Made by a program: the position numbers and the translations under genes. The notes below the pieces were generated by a model. That model saw only the letters and a list, made by a program, of their open reading frames with translations. It was not told the origin of the DNA and did no database searches. This document shows, piece after piece, positions 10,834 to 23,124 of a DNA stretch of 64,000 nucleotides; the stretch's first letter is position 1, and the number at the start of each line of letters is the position of its first letter. The DNA comes from Bimuria novae-zelandiae CBS 107.79. Taxonomy: Eukaryota; Ascomycota; Dothideomycetes; Pleosporales; Didymosphaeriaceae. The stretch lies in assembly GCA_010015655.1 (NCBI GenBank), contig ML976660.1, forward strand, positions 124,001 through 188,000, read 5' to 3'.

Positions 10834-13150
10834 TAGGGATGTGCCGATACCGTATTTTTCAGTGTATCCCTGTATATACGGTATCTTGTATAATACCGTA
10901 TTTACGGTATTATCGTACATTCTTGGCAAAGTGAATTGAGCCAATCGGTGCCTTTCTCGGCCCTATGATCACGTGCAGAATTAGATATAATTAAAGCTAT
11001 AGATGCTAGGTATCTTTAGGATCCCTAGAGTGCTCTTCTTATACTTATTTAGCTAGGTAATCAAGTAAAAGCTACTTATCTTTATGGTCGTTAACGTTAA
11101 TTTGTTCGGGCACCTCGGAGGCGTCGAAGTACTAAGCACCCTTAGCTAAAATAGAGTTACAGATCTGTAGATTATAAAAGCAAAACACTAGCTTTTTAAC
11201 CCGTTTATTAACAAGATAATTCTAAACTTTATTATAAAGAAATCCGTGCTCGCTCTAGTTACGTTTAGCTACTCTAGTTATAGGGTTAATGCTAAGAGCG
11301 TAGATAGCAAGTTCTTTAAGCTCGTTGGTGCAGCTTTGTATGCGCCACCACTCCGCCGGATCGGTGTAATCCTCGAAGCTTTGCCAGGATAAATCAGTAC
11401 CGCACTTCTCGAAGGCGCCTTGACGATAGAGCACATCCATAAGCTCTTTATAGAGCGCTGCGGCATGCCTGGCGTTGCCCTGCGTCGGCGGGTACTGCTG
11501 GGCGATGTATTCGCCCACTTCCATCTGCATCTTGTGAGTGACCGCCACAGGCAATTCTCGCCGCGCAAGAGGGTCGCATATATACGAAATCGTGCCGAGA
11601 GGATGGTGGACCTGCTGGAATCAGTTTCGAAGCGTATTTTGGACGTCTTCTCGCGGCAAAGTTGTGTGGAGAGTGACGGAGGTGAGCAAGTAGATAAAGC
11701 TGGCATATAGCCGTGAGAATTTCGGCCGAGTACTCTCGAGCGCCAGGGCTACTTTTGTAAAGGGCACCAGAAAGCTCCGCAGCCTTTGTAACTTCTCCTA
11801 CTAATATACGTTGCTTATAATTACTATAACCTTATAGAATCGCCGTTTCTGCGTCTGCTAGGTTATAATAGAGGTCACTATTAGATTCTGCACTACTAAA
11901 AGTATCCAGTCGCGATTCTCTAGCACCGAATCGACAGTATTAAACTTGCCTTACCAGCGAGTGTTTCCCGGCAGCTGCAGCGCTTTCCGCCGCACCTGAG
12001 GCCTGGTAGCCTCGTCTAGCATGCCTATAAGTAAACTAGACCGTCTAAAGAACTTGCTAACGTTCTCTATAGCGTCGAAAATTACCCTAAAGTTACCTAT
12101 TTTAAAGAAGTTAGCGACGTAGAGGTTAATAATATAAGAGGCGCACCCTAATATTAGATAGTTAAGTATAGCTCTAGTAAGTAAACCCTGCGCCGCCTTT
12201 ATATTAGAGGCATTATTAAAGTAAATAGTAGTAATACTAAGCTTGCTAACGTCCTTAGCCATTTTAAGAATCTCTTTAGCTAGGTTCTTAGCGTTGTAAC
12301 GCTCCGCTAACGTGTATAAAGTCTTTAGAAAGATCTTATATTTTTAAGTTACTATTAAGTAATTAATAGCTGCCTCGCCGCGTATATTCGTCTAGCTATT
12401 ACTAACTAGTGTTATTTGCCGCTTAGCCTTCTCGAGTATAGCTTTTATATCACGCTTTGTTTGGCTATAAACAGAGTCCAGCAACGTCGTGGCAATTGCC
12501 TTATAGCCTGGCGGAGTATAGGGCGGGCGCAAGAAGTTTAGAAATCAACAGAACGCAGGATTTTTGACCTGCGGTATCTTAGTAAGTTTCTCTACCTAAG
12601 GCAAGCTATAAGAGCTTATAAAGCTAAAGGGTACTTTAGAGCTATATATAGCCTCCGCGAGCAGTAGATCTACCTTCTTAAAGTCTATTTTACTTATATA
12701 TAGCGTCTCTGTTAGTAGCTGTAATTAACGCTTAGATAGTATCTAAGGGTTGCTATTAACCTTATACAGCTTATATTTCTCCCGCAGAAGCTTTAGGCAT
12801 TTAGCCATGTGCTCGCGGAGACGTACGAGGCTTTTATTATGCCATTGTTTAGAGCAAAATTGACATGTTACAATGGCCCGGAGGCCCTTAAAGGTGACCT
12901 CAACGTCTTCGCTTTCGAACGCAGTACGCGGCATTTAATAAATATTACTAATTAATAATAATAAAGTACTAAGATAATACTTAGAGGACAAGATAAGCAA
13001 TCTAGATGCAAGCTCTAAACAAAGTTAGCCCCTAAAGTTATTTTCGGCAGCATTTACCCGCCTTAGCATACGGATCTAATCCTATAATACGCGTATCGGT
13101 ATCGTACGGTACGAAAAATACGGTATTCCGTATTGTACGGCCCATCCCTA
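10834..13150 (-). mobile_element. hAT DNA transposon, degraded, 2,317 bp
   Basis: Ends are TAGGGATGTGCCG on the left and GGCCCATCCCTA on the right, imperfect inverted repeats of the hAT type. They are flanked by an identical 8-bp duplication GTTGCGCC at 10826-10833 and 13151-13158, the duplication length diagnostic of hAT. Both subterminal regions are packed with ATACGGTAT/ATACCGTAT-like motifs in both orientations (about 10842-10915 and 13085-13140), candidate transposase-binding sites. Internal coding remains lie on the minus strand. Much of the interior is AT-rich with TA-rich RIP-like decay, so the copy is certainly non-autonomous now. The exact target duplication shows that its boundaries are intact. 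Confidence 0.93.
11255..12934 (-). pseudogene. hAT transposase remnant (BED finger to C-terminus)
   Basis: Read on the minus strand, 12934-12743 begins with a BED-type zinc finger (VTCQFCSKQWHNKS, then LREHMAKC). 12262-11951 holds the hAT core with YFNNASNIKAAQG and GCASYIINL, where family members usually have a His before INL. 11554-11255 matches the C-terminal part near the dimerisation region (IYALSINPITRVAKRN, degenerate for the usual SIPPxxAxxER). Between these blocks the frame is interrupted by many TAA/TAG stops in AT-rich sequence. No functional transposase is possible. The C-terminal block at 11255-11700 keeps higher GC and few mutations, unlike the middle. Confidence 0.85.
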
Positions 13151-13161
13151 GTTGCGCCGTA

Positions 13162-15210
13162 CCGTGTCCGTGCGCGTGATGCGCGGGGAACACTAAAACA
13201 CCTTACTTTTAATACGCGATAACTCTATTAATATAAATCTAATTTAAGCTATAATTAATAATATTAAGTTATTAAAGCTAGGTAAAACTTTCTTATATAT
13301 AAAAACTATTACTAAATATAGTATTATATAGTCTATATTAATTTAAAGGCATCGGGGGATAACGCGTCCTATACAAATTAAAAACTCTAGCTAGTAAAAG
13401 CTTACCTTATAGCAAGAGCAAAAGCTTATATAATATATTAAAGAATTTATAAAGAGATATACACCTCCTATAAGAGAGATAATATAGAATTTTATCTTTA
13501 TAATAGTGAAAGAGCTAGTTAGCGAGAGTTAGATTACTTACTTTATTAACTAACATAGTATTTATCTAATTTTATAATAAATAGTCGCTATAAATAGCAA
13601 TTACTATAATACTAATTTAGTAGATAAATATTACCTTTATTTCTACTTTTTATATAATAAGATTAATTAATATTATATAAATCCTTATTATATTTATACT
13701 ATAGATAAAAAAGGCTGCCTAATTAGTATCTTTAGTAAATTAAAGAGGATATTTAGTAGATAAATATAAAAGAAGAAGGAGGTTAAAGTATTACTCTAAA
13801 ATAGTAATCGCGCGTGGATTACGCTCCTAATATATATTTACGCTAATAAATTAGCTCTATTACTAAGCCCTATTTATAAGGCTACTAATAAGGGCATTTA
13901 ATTAAGCTAGGTAGAGGATATTAAGGTAGAAGAATATAAAGTCTTTATTATCTTATTACTTTTTAGCTAGATAAATAATAATATTAGGCTTGCCTAGCTT
14001 AAACAGGTATTTTAATTACTATATAGAAAAGAAGACTTAATATTTATATTAATTTTTAATTATAAATAGCTATAGATCTTATATTACTATAGCCTTTATT
14101 AACTACTATAATTAAAATAAGGTTTTACTTGCTATTTTATTTTTATACTTAACTTATACGCTTTAGCTACTTAACATTATAATATTTAAGTCTTTATTAA
14201 TACCCTACTTAGTAAAGCTATTACGATACCTTTATAAAAGCTAAGGCCTAGCTTTTATTATAAAAAGTAACTTTTCTCTTTTCTTTTACAATATATCAAA
14301 GGCTTTTTTTAAGAAATTAACTATCCTTAGCTTTTTTAAAGTAATAAGTATATTACTACTTAATCTTAATCTTACCCTTAATAGGTTTACTTATAATTAA
14401 GAATTAGGTAATAGCTCTTTATTAGGGCTTAGTAATTATAACTAGAAAAGATAAATAGGCTTATCCACTCTATAGTGAAGAATTAAAGTAAGAAAAATAT
14501 ATAAAAGCTTTATTAGTTACTCTACTACCTCTCCTTGTAAAATAAGCTACTCTAGTATAATAATAATAGGCTAAGACAGGCGCTATTTATAACGTAAAAG
14601 CGTAAAAAGAAAGGTAAAACTTTAAATTTTTAGTAGTATTAAGAGTATTATAGTAGAGTAGTCTTATAGTTATTAAGGAAGGTAAGAGAGGTACGTATTT
14701 ATTAATTTATTAAAAAATAAAAGGATAAGTAGTAATCGCTTTAAAAAGTAAAAATAGTAAAGCTAAAAAAGGTAGCTAAGTTATATAAGGAGAAAATTTA
14801 GTAGGAAAAACGTGCTGCGCAAGAGGCAGCTAAGAAGGTAAAGGAGAAGAAGAGGGCTAAAAAGGCAGCTTAGCGCGCTATCTAGAAGTCTATTCGCGAC
14901 GCAGAAAAAGCTCTACAATTATCCTAAAAGGATAAGAGAAAGGTCTCTTCGCTATCTCTATAAAGTAAAAAGCGTTAGAAACGTGTTATTAATACTATAG
15001 ATATTAGAAAGGCCTTAGAGGACGTATCTAGTACCTTAACTAAATCTACACGTAGCTATCACAATATTAAGCTTTTAGATAAATTTAAATAGTATAAATA
15101 AATTATAGCTATTAACTTATTACCCTATAAGAAAATCTTATCATAATATTAATTATAGGTAGTTTTATAGCCTTATTTTTAATAAAACGTTTATAGTGTT
15201 GCCTGCATAT
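13162..15210 (+). mobile_element. pogo/Fot1-like (Tc1/mariner) element 1, RIP-degraded
   Basis: The left end CCGTGTCCGTGCGCGTGATG starts directly after a TA at 13160-13161, and the sequence near 15193-15213 is its inverted counterpart (TAGTGTTGCC, ATCACGCG) but lacks the last dozen bases. Inside, the plus strand shows a decayed pogo-type transposase. The Lys/Ala/Arg-rich C-terminal region at about 14780-15000 matches the tail seen in element 2, and the segment near 14590-14680 parallels the same region of element 3 at 25650-25720. Stops are dense and AT content extreme. The right boundary is approximate because it is fused to the next element. Confidence 0.65.
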
Positions 15211-15399
15211 CACGCGAATCCGTGCGCGCAATGCGCCACTCAACACCAAAATAGCCTAAGCAAAATTAAGGCTATAGAGCCGCCCACAATAGATAATATC
15301 GTAAGATCTTTTAGTGTAGCAGTAAACTAATAGCCACTATAGATTTATACTATTTATATTTACTAAGAAGCGTAACGTTACGGCCCTATCGCGTAGTCT

Positions 15400-15700
15400 T
15401 AAGTAGAGCTCCTAATGCGGCACCTGAGGCCTCCTTCGTAGCTACAGCGTCCACCACACGCTTCTGACGCTTGTCGCTCTGTGTAGATGGCTGCAGGGCC
15501 TTTCTGTTACCCTTCTGGGTAGATTACAGAGCTTTTGCTGCGTTACGAGCCTCCTTTTCGCGAGCGCGCTCTGCTGCCTTCTCAGCCCTCTCCCTCGCCC
15601 TAGCTACCTTGGCTGCCTCCCGCGCCACATGCTTCTTTTTTATAATTTTCTCCTTATATAGCTTTAGCTTAACTATATTAGCTTTTTAAAGTTTCTACTC
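15400..15700 (-). pseudogene. C-terminal part of element 2 transposase
   Basis: On the minus strand this GC-richer patch is open and encodes an Ala/Lys/Arg-rich segment (AREKAEKAARERARKEAR and similar), typical of the tail of fungal pogo/Fot1-like transposases. The catalytic half lies across the retrotransposon. A stop interrupts the frame near 15525. It is a relic with no function expected. Confidence 0.6.
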
Positions 15701-16383
15701 TTTTTTTTCTTTTTTATACACTAGCGTATATAAGCCTCCCTAACCTTCCTTAGTAACTAAAAAACTACACCTTTATAGTATTCTTAATATTATGAAAAGT
15801 TAAGAAGCTTACTCTTTTTTTTATACTTTTTCTTAACTAATAGCGCCTCCTTAAGCCTATTAATTTTATACTAAAGTAGCTTATTTTAAATAAAAAATAT
15901 AGTATAGTAAATAATTAAGCTTTTACGCGTCCTTTTTGTCTTAATCTTTTATTATAAATTATATAAGGTAATTTAGTTTACGCTAGTTAGATCTACTAAA
16001 TATTAATATAAAACTTTTTTATAATTCTTACTTATCTTTAGTAGTTTTAGTAAATCTTTTAAGTATAACTTCTAAGTTAAATAGTAATATACTAGTAGCC
16101 TTAAAGACTTCATAATTATTACCTCCTTAAAGGAGCTTATTTAAGCCCTTTAAAAAGAAGAGAAGAAGTTGCCTTTTTTAAATAAAATTAAGTTTTAGCT
16201 TTTTTAAAGGTAAATTATAAGTTTAGTAAAATAGACTATTAATAAAGACTTAAAGAAGTATTATATTAAGTAGCTAGAGCATATACATTAAATAAAAAGG
16301 AAGCATAATTAGGAAAATTCTATTTTAATTATAATAGTTAATAAAATCTATAGTAATATAAAATTTATAGCTGTTAAAGATAA

Positions 16384-16388
16384 GTAAC
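16384..16388. repeat. target-site duplication GTAAC (left) of the gypsy element
   Basis: GTAAC immediately precedes the 5' LTR and is repeated at 23125-23129 immediately after the 3' LTR. A 5-bp duplication is standard for Ty3/gypsy integrases and fixes both boundaries. Confidence 0.93.
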
Positions 16389-16810
16389 TGTTAGGATCTG
16401 TATTTAGCATCACCAGGCTAACATTCTGAGACGGACAAGGTCTTATGGGAGCCAATGGTGGCACAGCAATGGGCAGGTCACGTGACTGCTCGAACCGCTC
16501 GAAGCGAGCAAGTCGAGCAGGTGCATAAGGCCAAGGCTGTGCTCGCTCTGCTCGAGTCGAGCAAGTCGAGCATGCTAAGTATATAGGAACATGAGGATGG
16601 ACTCTTCCACCTCGTGTTCAACCTGTTTATCAATCTATCGTTTGGATCTAAGTAAGCAACTTTGTTAATTTAATTATGCTATACACACTTTTAATACTAA
16701 CGCCTCTTTAATACGCGCAAGCTATTAAGACCCCTTGTCCTATTATTATTACTTTTACCTAAGAACTAACCTTAGCCCCTTAAGAATTAGCTACCCTGTT
16801 AGACTTAACA
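16389..16810 (+). repeat. 5' LTR (422 bp)
   Basis: Begins TGTTAGGATCTG and ends GACTTAACA. Compared with the 3' LTR it lacks one 53-bp tandem unit. Its second half (from about 16630) carries roughly two dozen differences, all C/T or G/A, nearly always with the A or T in this copy. The first half, with the GCTCGA/GTCGAG repeats, is much better preserved. Confidence 0.95.
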
Positions 16811-16814
16811 TCTT

Positions 16815-19800
16815 AAACACCCTTAACATAAGCGGATACGACAACCTTTCCGACACGCTAATAGGCACCCCTAAGGATAGTATCACGACTATTAAGGAAG
16901 GTACCTTTAGTAAACCTAACTTCTTTTATAGAGACCGCAAGCAAACGGAACTTTAGATCTTATAACTTAACTTATACTTCCACGGAACGAAGAACAAGGA
17001 CTAGGATAACGCTAATAAGACTATGTTTGCTATAACCTTTATAAAAGGAAATACTTTAAAATAGATTCGACCTTATCTTAACCGATATCTAGCTAGAAAC
17101 AACAACACCGATAACGTAACTAACTAGATTATAGAAGACTATAATAAGTTCTGCAAGAAAGTTAAATAGTACTTTAGAGTTGTAAACTAAGAAGCTATTG
17201 CCGAGCGAGCTATCTAAAGCCTTAGACAGGTACGCTCTATAGCAGAATACGACTCTAAATTCCGCAAGTATGCAGACTAAATTAACTAGAACAACGCTAC
17301 CCTTATAGTAATGTATTATAAAGGACTAAAGAGGGCCGTGCGCAAGGAACTCTTACGCACTAGAGCTAAGACTAATACATTAAAAGAACTATCTAAGGAA
17401 GTAATTCGAATTGACGAAGCATAGTACGAGCTAGAACGCGACCTACGCTAGAACTAATTTTAAGGATATATAGGACCGCCCGCAAAGACTAACTACTAAC
17501 TAAGGTAGTAACGAGATAACTATAGACCGCAACCTATAGAAGGAATCTACTACAGATAGCTTAATGTTATGATTAGAAAGAAAGGAAGAGGAACAGGCTC
17601 TTACTAGCTAAAAGATAATAAGCGCATCTTAGATAAAACCTAACGCTAGGGAACTAAGACACGCACTTACTTTATATATAATAAACTAGGTTATATTGCT
17701 AAGAACTGCAGATCTAAGAATAAAGTTATTAGATAGTTAAACGTACTATCCGTCGACAAAGAAGAAACCACCGATAAAGAATGGTAGGTAATAGACGCTA
17801 TTAAGCAGATCGACATCTATAACGAAGAATTAGAATAATTAGAATTACCTAACTTACGACTCTACGAGGATGCACACGAAAGTTCGAACGATAAAGGAAA
17901 GGAGAAGGAACTAATACCTTAATCTCCTACACCTCACCTTAGCTAGAGCAAACCTGTTACTAGCAAGACGACGAATGTTTTTAACTTCTTAGAAAAACAC
18001 TAACTAAGGAAAGGAGATTTTAGGTTTATGGTAATAGAATAATAAGACTACGCAGAAGCATTTTTTCACGCTTACTAACCTGACCTAGTTAGTAAAGCGG
18101 CATAAGAAATGGCGGACCACCGCTACGCCTATAAAGACCCTAAGAAGAAATACCTAAACAAAAGCCTAAACTATAAACCACAGTACGACCTGGACCACCG
18201 TAATCCTACGTATAAGACTATACGATGGACCCTCTGCAAAAAAGACTAATATACTATTTATTACCAAGCTAAGGAATATAGTTACTTTCCCTAAACGTAT
18301 TAATAATGCAGATAGGAGTAGTTTAACTACCCTATTGCCTATTATAACGTTCACCTTTGGGATAAGCGCAAAACACGATACTTTTTACACTTTAACTAAG
18401 CGTTAAACTAAGTAATATTACTACTAGTTAATAGAAAATGCGCATCCGACAAATAGCAAACATGCTTATACCCTAATTGTAAGGAATACAAAAAGTAAAA
18501 AGAAAAGCATAGGTTTAATCGCATACCGAAAGGGACTACGACCCTTAGGATTAAAACGGTATAAAAGGAAGGAAACGATGAAGCTTTCCTAGAAAAGGCC
18601 TAGCAGCAGCCTTAGGAGAAGAAGAAGGAAGGACACCTTAATCCTATAAAGCTACCCATAGATAAGATGTCTTTTTTAGACCTAGGCTCAAGAGGGAAGA
18701 CGCCTTTAGAGAGCTAAATGCTATTAATAGTTAAGCACTAATTAAGCTACTAGTTTAGCTTAAAGGAATATAAATAAAGGCCATGCTAGATTTAGGAGCA
18801 TAATAAAGCTATATCTCGCGAAAGGCACTTAATAGAGCAGGACTCTATAAGCGTTAGAAGGCAGAAGCTTATATTATCTATATTATAAATAGACACCTAA
18901 TGCCAGGCATGCCACAAGTCAAATACGAGGTTGAGACGACACTCAAGATCTATAGACACCAGGAAACGATTACCCTCGATATCCTTAAGGAAGCTAGTCA
19001 CGATGTAATATTAAAACTAACCTAGTTTAGGAAGCACAACCCTATAATTAATTAGGAATAATAAACGCTATCCTTTAAGCGCTGCAACTGTGCATCGCAA
19101 GTAAAGCCTACGCATTAGTAAAGTTTAATAGTAGATAAGAGAGCTATTAACACTATAGTCTTGAAATTAAAGATTAAGAATAGATTAACCTCAGCAGACG
19201 CTGGCAAGAACCACCAGGTCACAGAGCGCGAGACAGTGGATAAGCCAATTCCTACGAAGGAAAGAGAGCAACGCACAACCCACGTTATCCCCAAATAGTT
19301 TATAGAATAGAGCTATCTATTTTAAGAAGAGGAAGGAAAAGTAAATCTACCTAAGCACTAACCCTAGGATTATACAATTAACCTAGAAGAAGGGAAGACG
19401 CCACCCTTTAGACTACTATACGTAAAATTAGGCAAAGAACTCTAACAAGAAAAAGAATTTATTAAGACAAACCTAGCAAAAGGATACATACAACTATTAA
19501 CGTCACTAGTAGTAAGCCTATTCATGTTTATACCTAAGAAGAGCGGCGAACCAAGGCCCTGCGTGGACTATTAAAAACTTAATAATATAATAATTAAGAA
19601 TCGCTATCCACTACCAAATATCACGGAACTACAAGACAGGCTAGCACAGGTAAAGGTATTCACCTCGCTAGACCTACGCGATGGATACCACCTTATCTAG
19701 ATTAAAGAAGGTAAAGAATAGAAGACAGCATTTAGATCTTAATATAGACTATTTAAGTACACTGTTATGCTATTTAGACTTACGAACGCGCTAGCAACAT

Positions 19801-22080
19801 TTTAAGCGCTTATTAATAACGTACTCTAATATTACTTAGATATCTTTATTATCGCATACATAGACGACATCCTAATCTACTTAGACAACCTTAACGACCA
19901 TGTAGAACATGTCAAGATAGTACTTAGAGAACTTAACGACTTACACTTATAGCTTAAACTAGAAAAATGTAAGTTCTTTTAGACAGAACTTAAATTCCTA
20001 GGACATATTATTAACATAGAAGGAATTAAGGTAAGCCCTAACAAGATTAAATGCGTTAAGAACTAGCCACAACTAAAAATAGCAAAGAACATCTAAGAAT
20101 TCTTAGGATTCTGTAAATTTAACTAATAATTTATCTAAGATTACGCAAAGATCACAATACCCCTTATAAACCTTACTAGGAAGGATATACCCTTCGAATA
20201 GACAATAGAATGCGAAGAAGCATTTCAGACACTACGTAAAGTATATATCGAACTACTAGTACTCGTGCACTTCTAGGACGGAAAACTAATAAAGATCAAG
20301 ACAAACGCAAGCGATTTGGCACTAGGAGCATGCGCCAAACAAGAGAAGAACAGACATTAGCACCTAATCGCTTACTACTTATGCAAACTTAACAATGCAG
20401 AATTATAATACGATATACATAACAAGGAACTATATGCAATTGTTAAAGCACTAAAGTATTAAAAGATCTACGCACATAGCTGCTCAGACCTTATAATCTT
20501 TACAGACTATAAGAATCTTCTTAGATTCACAACAACTAAAGAATTAACACCTCGACAAGCGAGATAGACAGAGACTTTAGGACAATACAAGTTTAAAATT
20601 ATATACACTCTAGGCAGAGAAAATAGACAAGTAAATACCTTAAGTAGACGCAGCGACCTTGCAGGAGACAAGATTAAAACCTACTTAGTAATTCTAAAAC
20701 AGAACGATGATAGATTATTAGGACCAACTATGGAACTTAACTAACTCCTTATGGCAACACGAGAAGTACCTAAGGACCAATAGACGGAAATTATACGGTA
20801 ATACCACGATAACCCTGTATACGGACACCCAGGCATTACTAAGATAATGGAACTTATCCAACGGAACTATAGCTTTAAAGGAATTAAGGAAGTAGTAACT
20901 AAATACATTCGTAAATACGTAGACTGCTAACGCAATAAACACGTAACATATCGCAAATACAGAGAAATACAAGCCATCTAAATACCAATAGCACCATAGG
21001 AAGATATCGCTATAGACTTTGTGATAGGACTACCTAAGTTAAAAGATCCAGCAACAAGAGTAAGCTACAACTCTATATTAGTAATCGTATGCAGATTCAC
21101 TAAATACGTGGAACTACTACCATGTTAGAAAACGACTACGGCTAAGGAACTCGCATTCCTTATCCTAGATTAACTTATACGACACCACGGCATACCAAAG
21201 ATAATTATTAGCGATCGAGACAAACTCTTCACATTAAACTACTAGACAACGCTTATGGCGCTTATTAGAACGAAACGGAAGCTATTAATAGCCTACCATC
21301 CACAGATAGACGGACAAACAGAACGTACGAATTAGACAATTGAAACGTACCTACGCATCTACTGTAATAACCAGAAGAATCACTAGATTTCCTTATTACT
21401 AATGGCATAACTGGCATATAATAACAAGATATTAGCGGCAACAGGACATACACTATTCTATGCAAACCACGAAAGACATCCACATCTCTTTAACTAAGCA
21501 CTTCCTACGACTATTAGAATAGAAGAAGCCATTAATTTGGCAGAAACAATAAGGAGGACACACGAACAACTCTAAGAGAACCTTAAGAAAGCTTAATAGT
21601 AAGTAATTTCTTATATAAATTAAAAACGAAAAACGGCACCTTAGCTAAAGAAGGGGGATAAAGCATATCTACTTATAAAGAATTTTCGGACCTAGAAAAA
21701 GAAATACAAGAAACTAGACCATGTTAAAATTAGACCATTTTTCATTTCCAAACAAGTATCACTAGTCAACTACCAATTAGAATTACCACCAGACGCCAAA
21801 ATACACCTGGTATTCTATATAGACCAATTGGAACCCGCCGACCTAGAGACACCAGTCGAGACCACCTTCTATCACTAGCCAGAGGAAGAAAACGAATTCG
21901 AAGCTAAATAAATACTACAACACACGGATTAACCACGAACGTATCTTATTAAATAGAAGGAATACCCGCATAGTAAGAATATATAGGAACCTAAAGAAAA
22001 CTTAGCAAACTGCAAATAATTGCTCTACTAGTACCACAAGAATATACCTAAGAGCCGTTCGCGGTTGTAGGCAAGGTACC
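16815..22080 (+). pseudogene. gag-pol of the gypsy element (multiple nonsense codons)
   Basis: Landmarks on the plus strand: a degenerate zinc knuckle at about 17660-17730 (IAKNCRSKNK); a protease-like segment near 18780-18850 (MLDLGA then SYIS); reverse transcriptase from about 19380, with RPCVDY near 19556 and the active-site YIDD at 19857-19868; an RNase H region at about 20270-20650; integrase from about 20810, with a HPGI segment, DFVIGLPK near 21015 and IISDRDKLF near 21205; and a chromodomain at about 21890-22065 (YLIK and KEYPHS with an expected Trp position lost). In-frame TAA/TAG codons occur throughout, so no polyprotein can be made. Domain order identifies the chromodomain clade of Ty3/gypsy. 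Confidence 0.9.
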
Positions 22081-22569
22081 GGAGTAATTATCTAACAACC
22101 CTAGTATTAACTACATTAGAGGAGAGAAGCTAATAGTGGCTACCACGGTAGGATAGTCCTCTAACGCAGCCTCTACTTCTAACTCTCTAGTAGCATCTAT
22201 TTCAGACATAAGGCATTGCGCCTTCTTCTTAGCACGCTCCTTAGCCTACTATAATATTTTCTTATTTCGCAAAAGTCAGATTAACACTTCTACTAATAAT
22301 TTCTTATCTATATCCACCTTCTTTTTATACTTATTACGAGTCTTGTCTAATAATACCTATAACAAGTTTACGCAAGATTTTTGCGCACAGATGCACTTAA
22401 AACACTTTAGACAGGCGTTAGGATTAGACGACGGCATAATAACGCACTTAGAGCTAGAAAGTAAGTAACAATTATAAGAGATAGGATAAATAATACTATT
22501 ATAGCAAGTTTTAATACTAAGACGGATAGCGCGGGCTTTAGCAGAAGATATTATAGCAAAACGCACCAA
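22060..22569 (-). pseudogene. antisense Cys-containing open region between pol and 3' LTR
   Basis: On the strand opposite gag-pol, 22569-22357 is open and contains ACLKCFKCICAQKSC; the same frame continues with only a few TAG/TGA stops to about 22060, encoding a Lys/Arg then Glu/Ala-rich helical stretch (KKKVDIDKK, AKERAKKKAQ, ATRELEVEAALED). Few stops and a biased composition in such an AT-rich setting suggest a real former coding sequence, not chance. I do not recognise a named family. A short Cys cluster followed by a coiled coil could bind nucleic acid, but that is inference. It may instead be non-coding 3' sequence that is open by chance. Confidence 0.45.
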
Positions 22570-22649
22570 GAAGCAGGGTAACTAAACTTTATCTATTTAG
22601 TAAGACAGGTTATGTAATTCGGGGACGAATCGTTGGAGAGAAGGGATGA

Positions 22650-23124
22650 TGTTAGGATCTGTATTTAGCATCACCAGGCTAACATTCTGAGACGGACAAG
22701 GTCTTATAGGAGCCAATGGTGGCACAGCAATGGGCAGGTCACGTGACTTCTCGAAGCGCTCGAAGCGAGCAAGTCGAGCAGGTGCATAAGGCCAAGGCTG
22801 TGCTCGCTCTGCTCGAGTCAAGCAAGTCGAGCAGGTGCATAAGGCCAAGGCTGTGCTCGCTCTGCTCGAGTCGAGCAAGTCGAGCATGCTAAGTATATAG
22901 GAACATAAGGATGGACTCTTCCACCTCGTGTTCAACCTGTTTATCAATCTATCGTTTAGATCTAAGTAAGCAACTTTGTTGATTTGATTATGCTATACAC
23001 ACCTTTAATACTAACGCCCCTTTGATACGCGTAAGCTATCAAGACCCCTCGTCCTATCGCCACCGCTCTTGCCCGAGAACCAACCTTAGCCCCTTAGGGA
23101 TTAGCTACCCTGTTGGACTTAACA
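22650..23124 (+). repeat. 3' LTR (475 bp) with an internal 53-bp tandem duplication
   Basis: Identical in plan to the 5' LTR but 53 bp longer, because a segment beginning GAGCAGGTGCATAAGGCC and ending near TCAAGCAAGTC is present twice (about 22755-22890). Its second half keeps the GC-richer version of almost every site that differs from the 5' LTR. Confidence 0.95.

Larger units (their letters stand above)
16389..23124 (+). mobile_element. full-length Ty3/gypsy chromodomain retrotransposon, RIP-inactivated
   Basis: LTRs start TGTTAGGATCTG and end CTTAACA, and a GTAAC duplication flanks the 6,736-bp element. Plus-strand order is gag, protease, reverse transcriptase, RNase H, integrase, chromodomain, i.e. 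a chromovirus-type gypsy. Coding similarity is continuous, but stop codons stand mainly where Gln or Trp would be expected, the RIP signature (CAA/CAG to TAA/TAG and TGG to TAG). It is inserted inside pogo-like element 2. A purine tract (GAGAGAAGGGATGA) lies directly before the 3' LTR. No clear tRNA primer site follows the 5' LTR. An antisense open region lies between the chromodomain and the 3' LTR. Confidence 0.95.
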
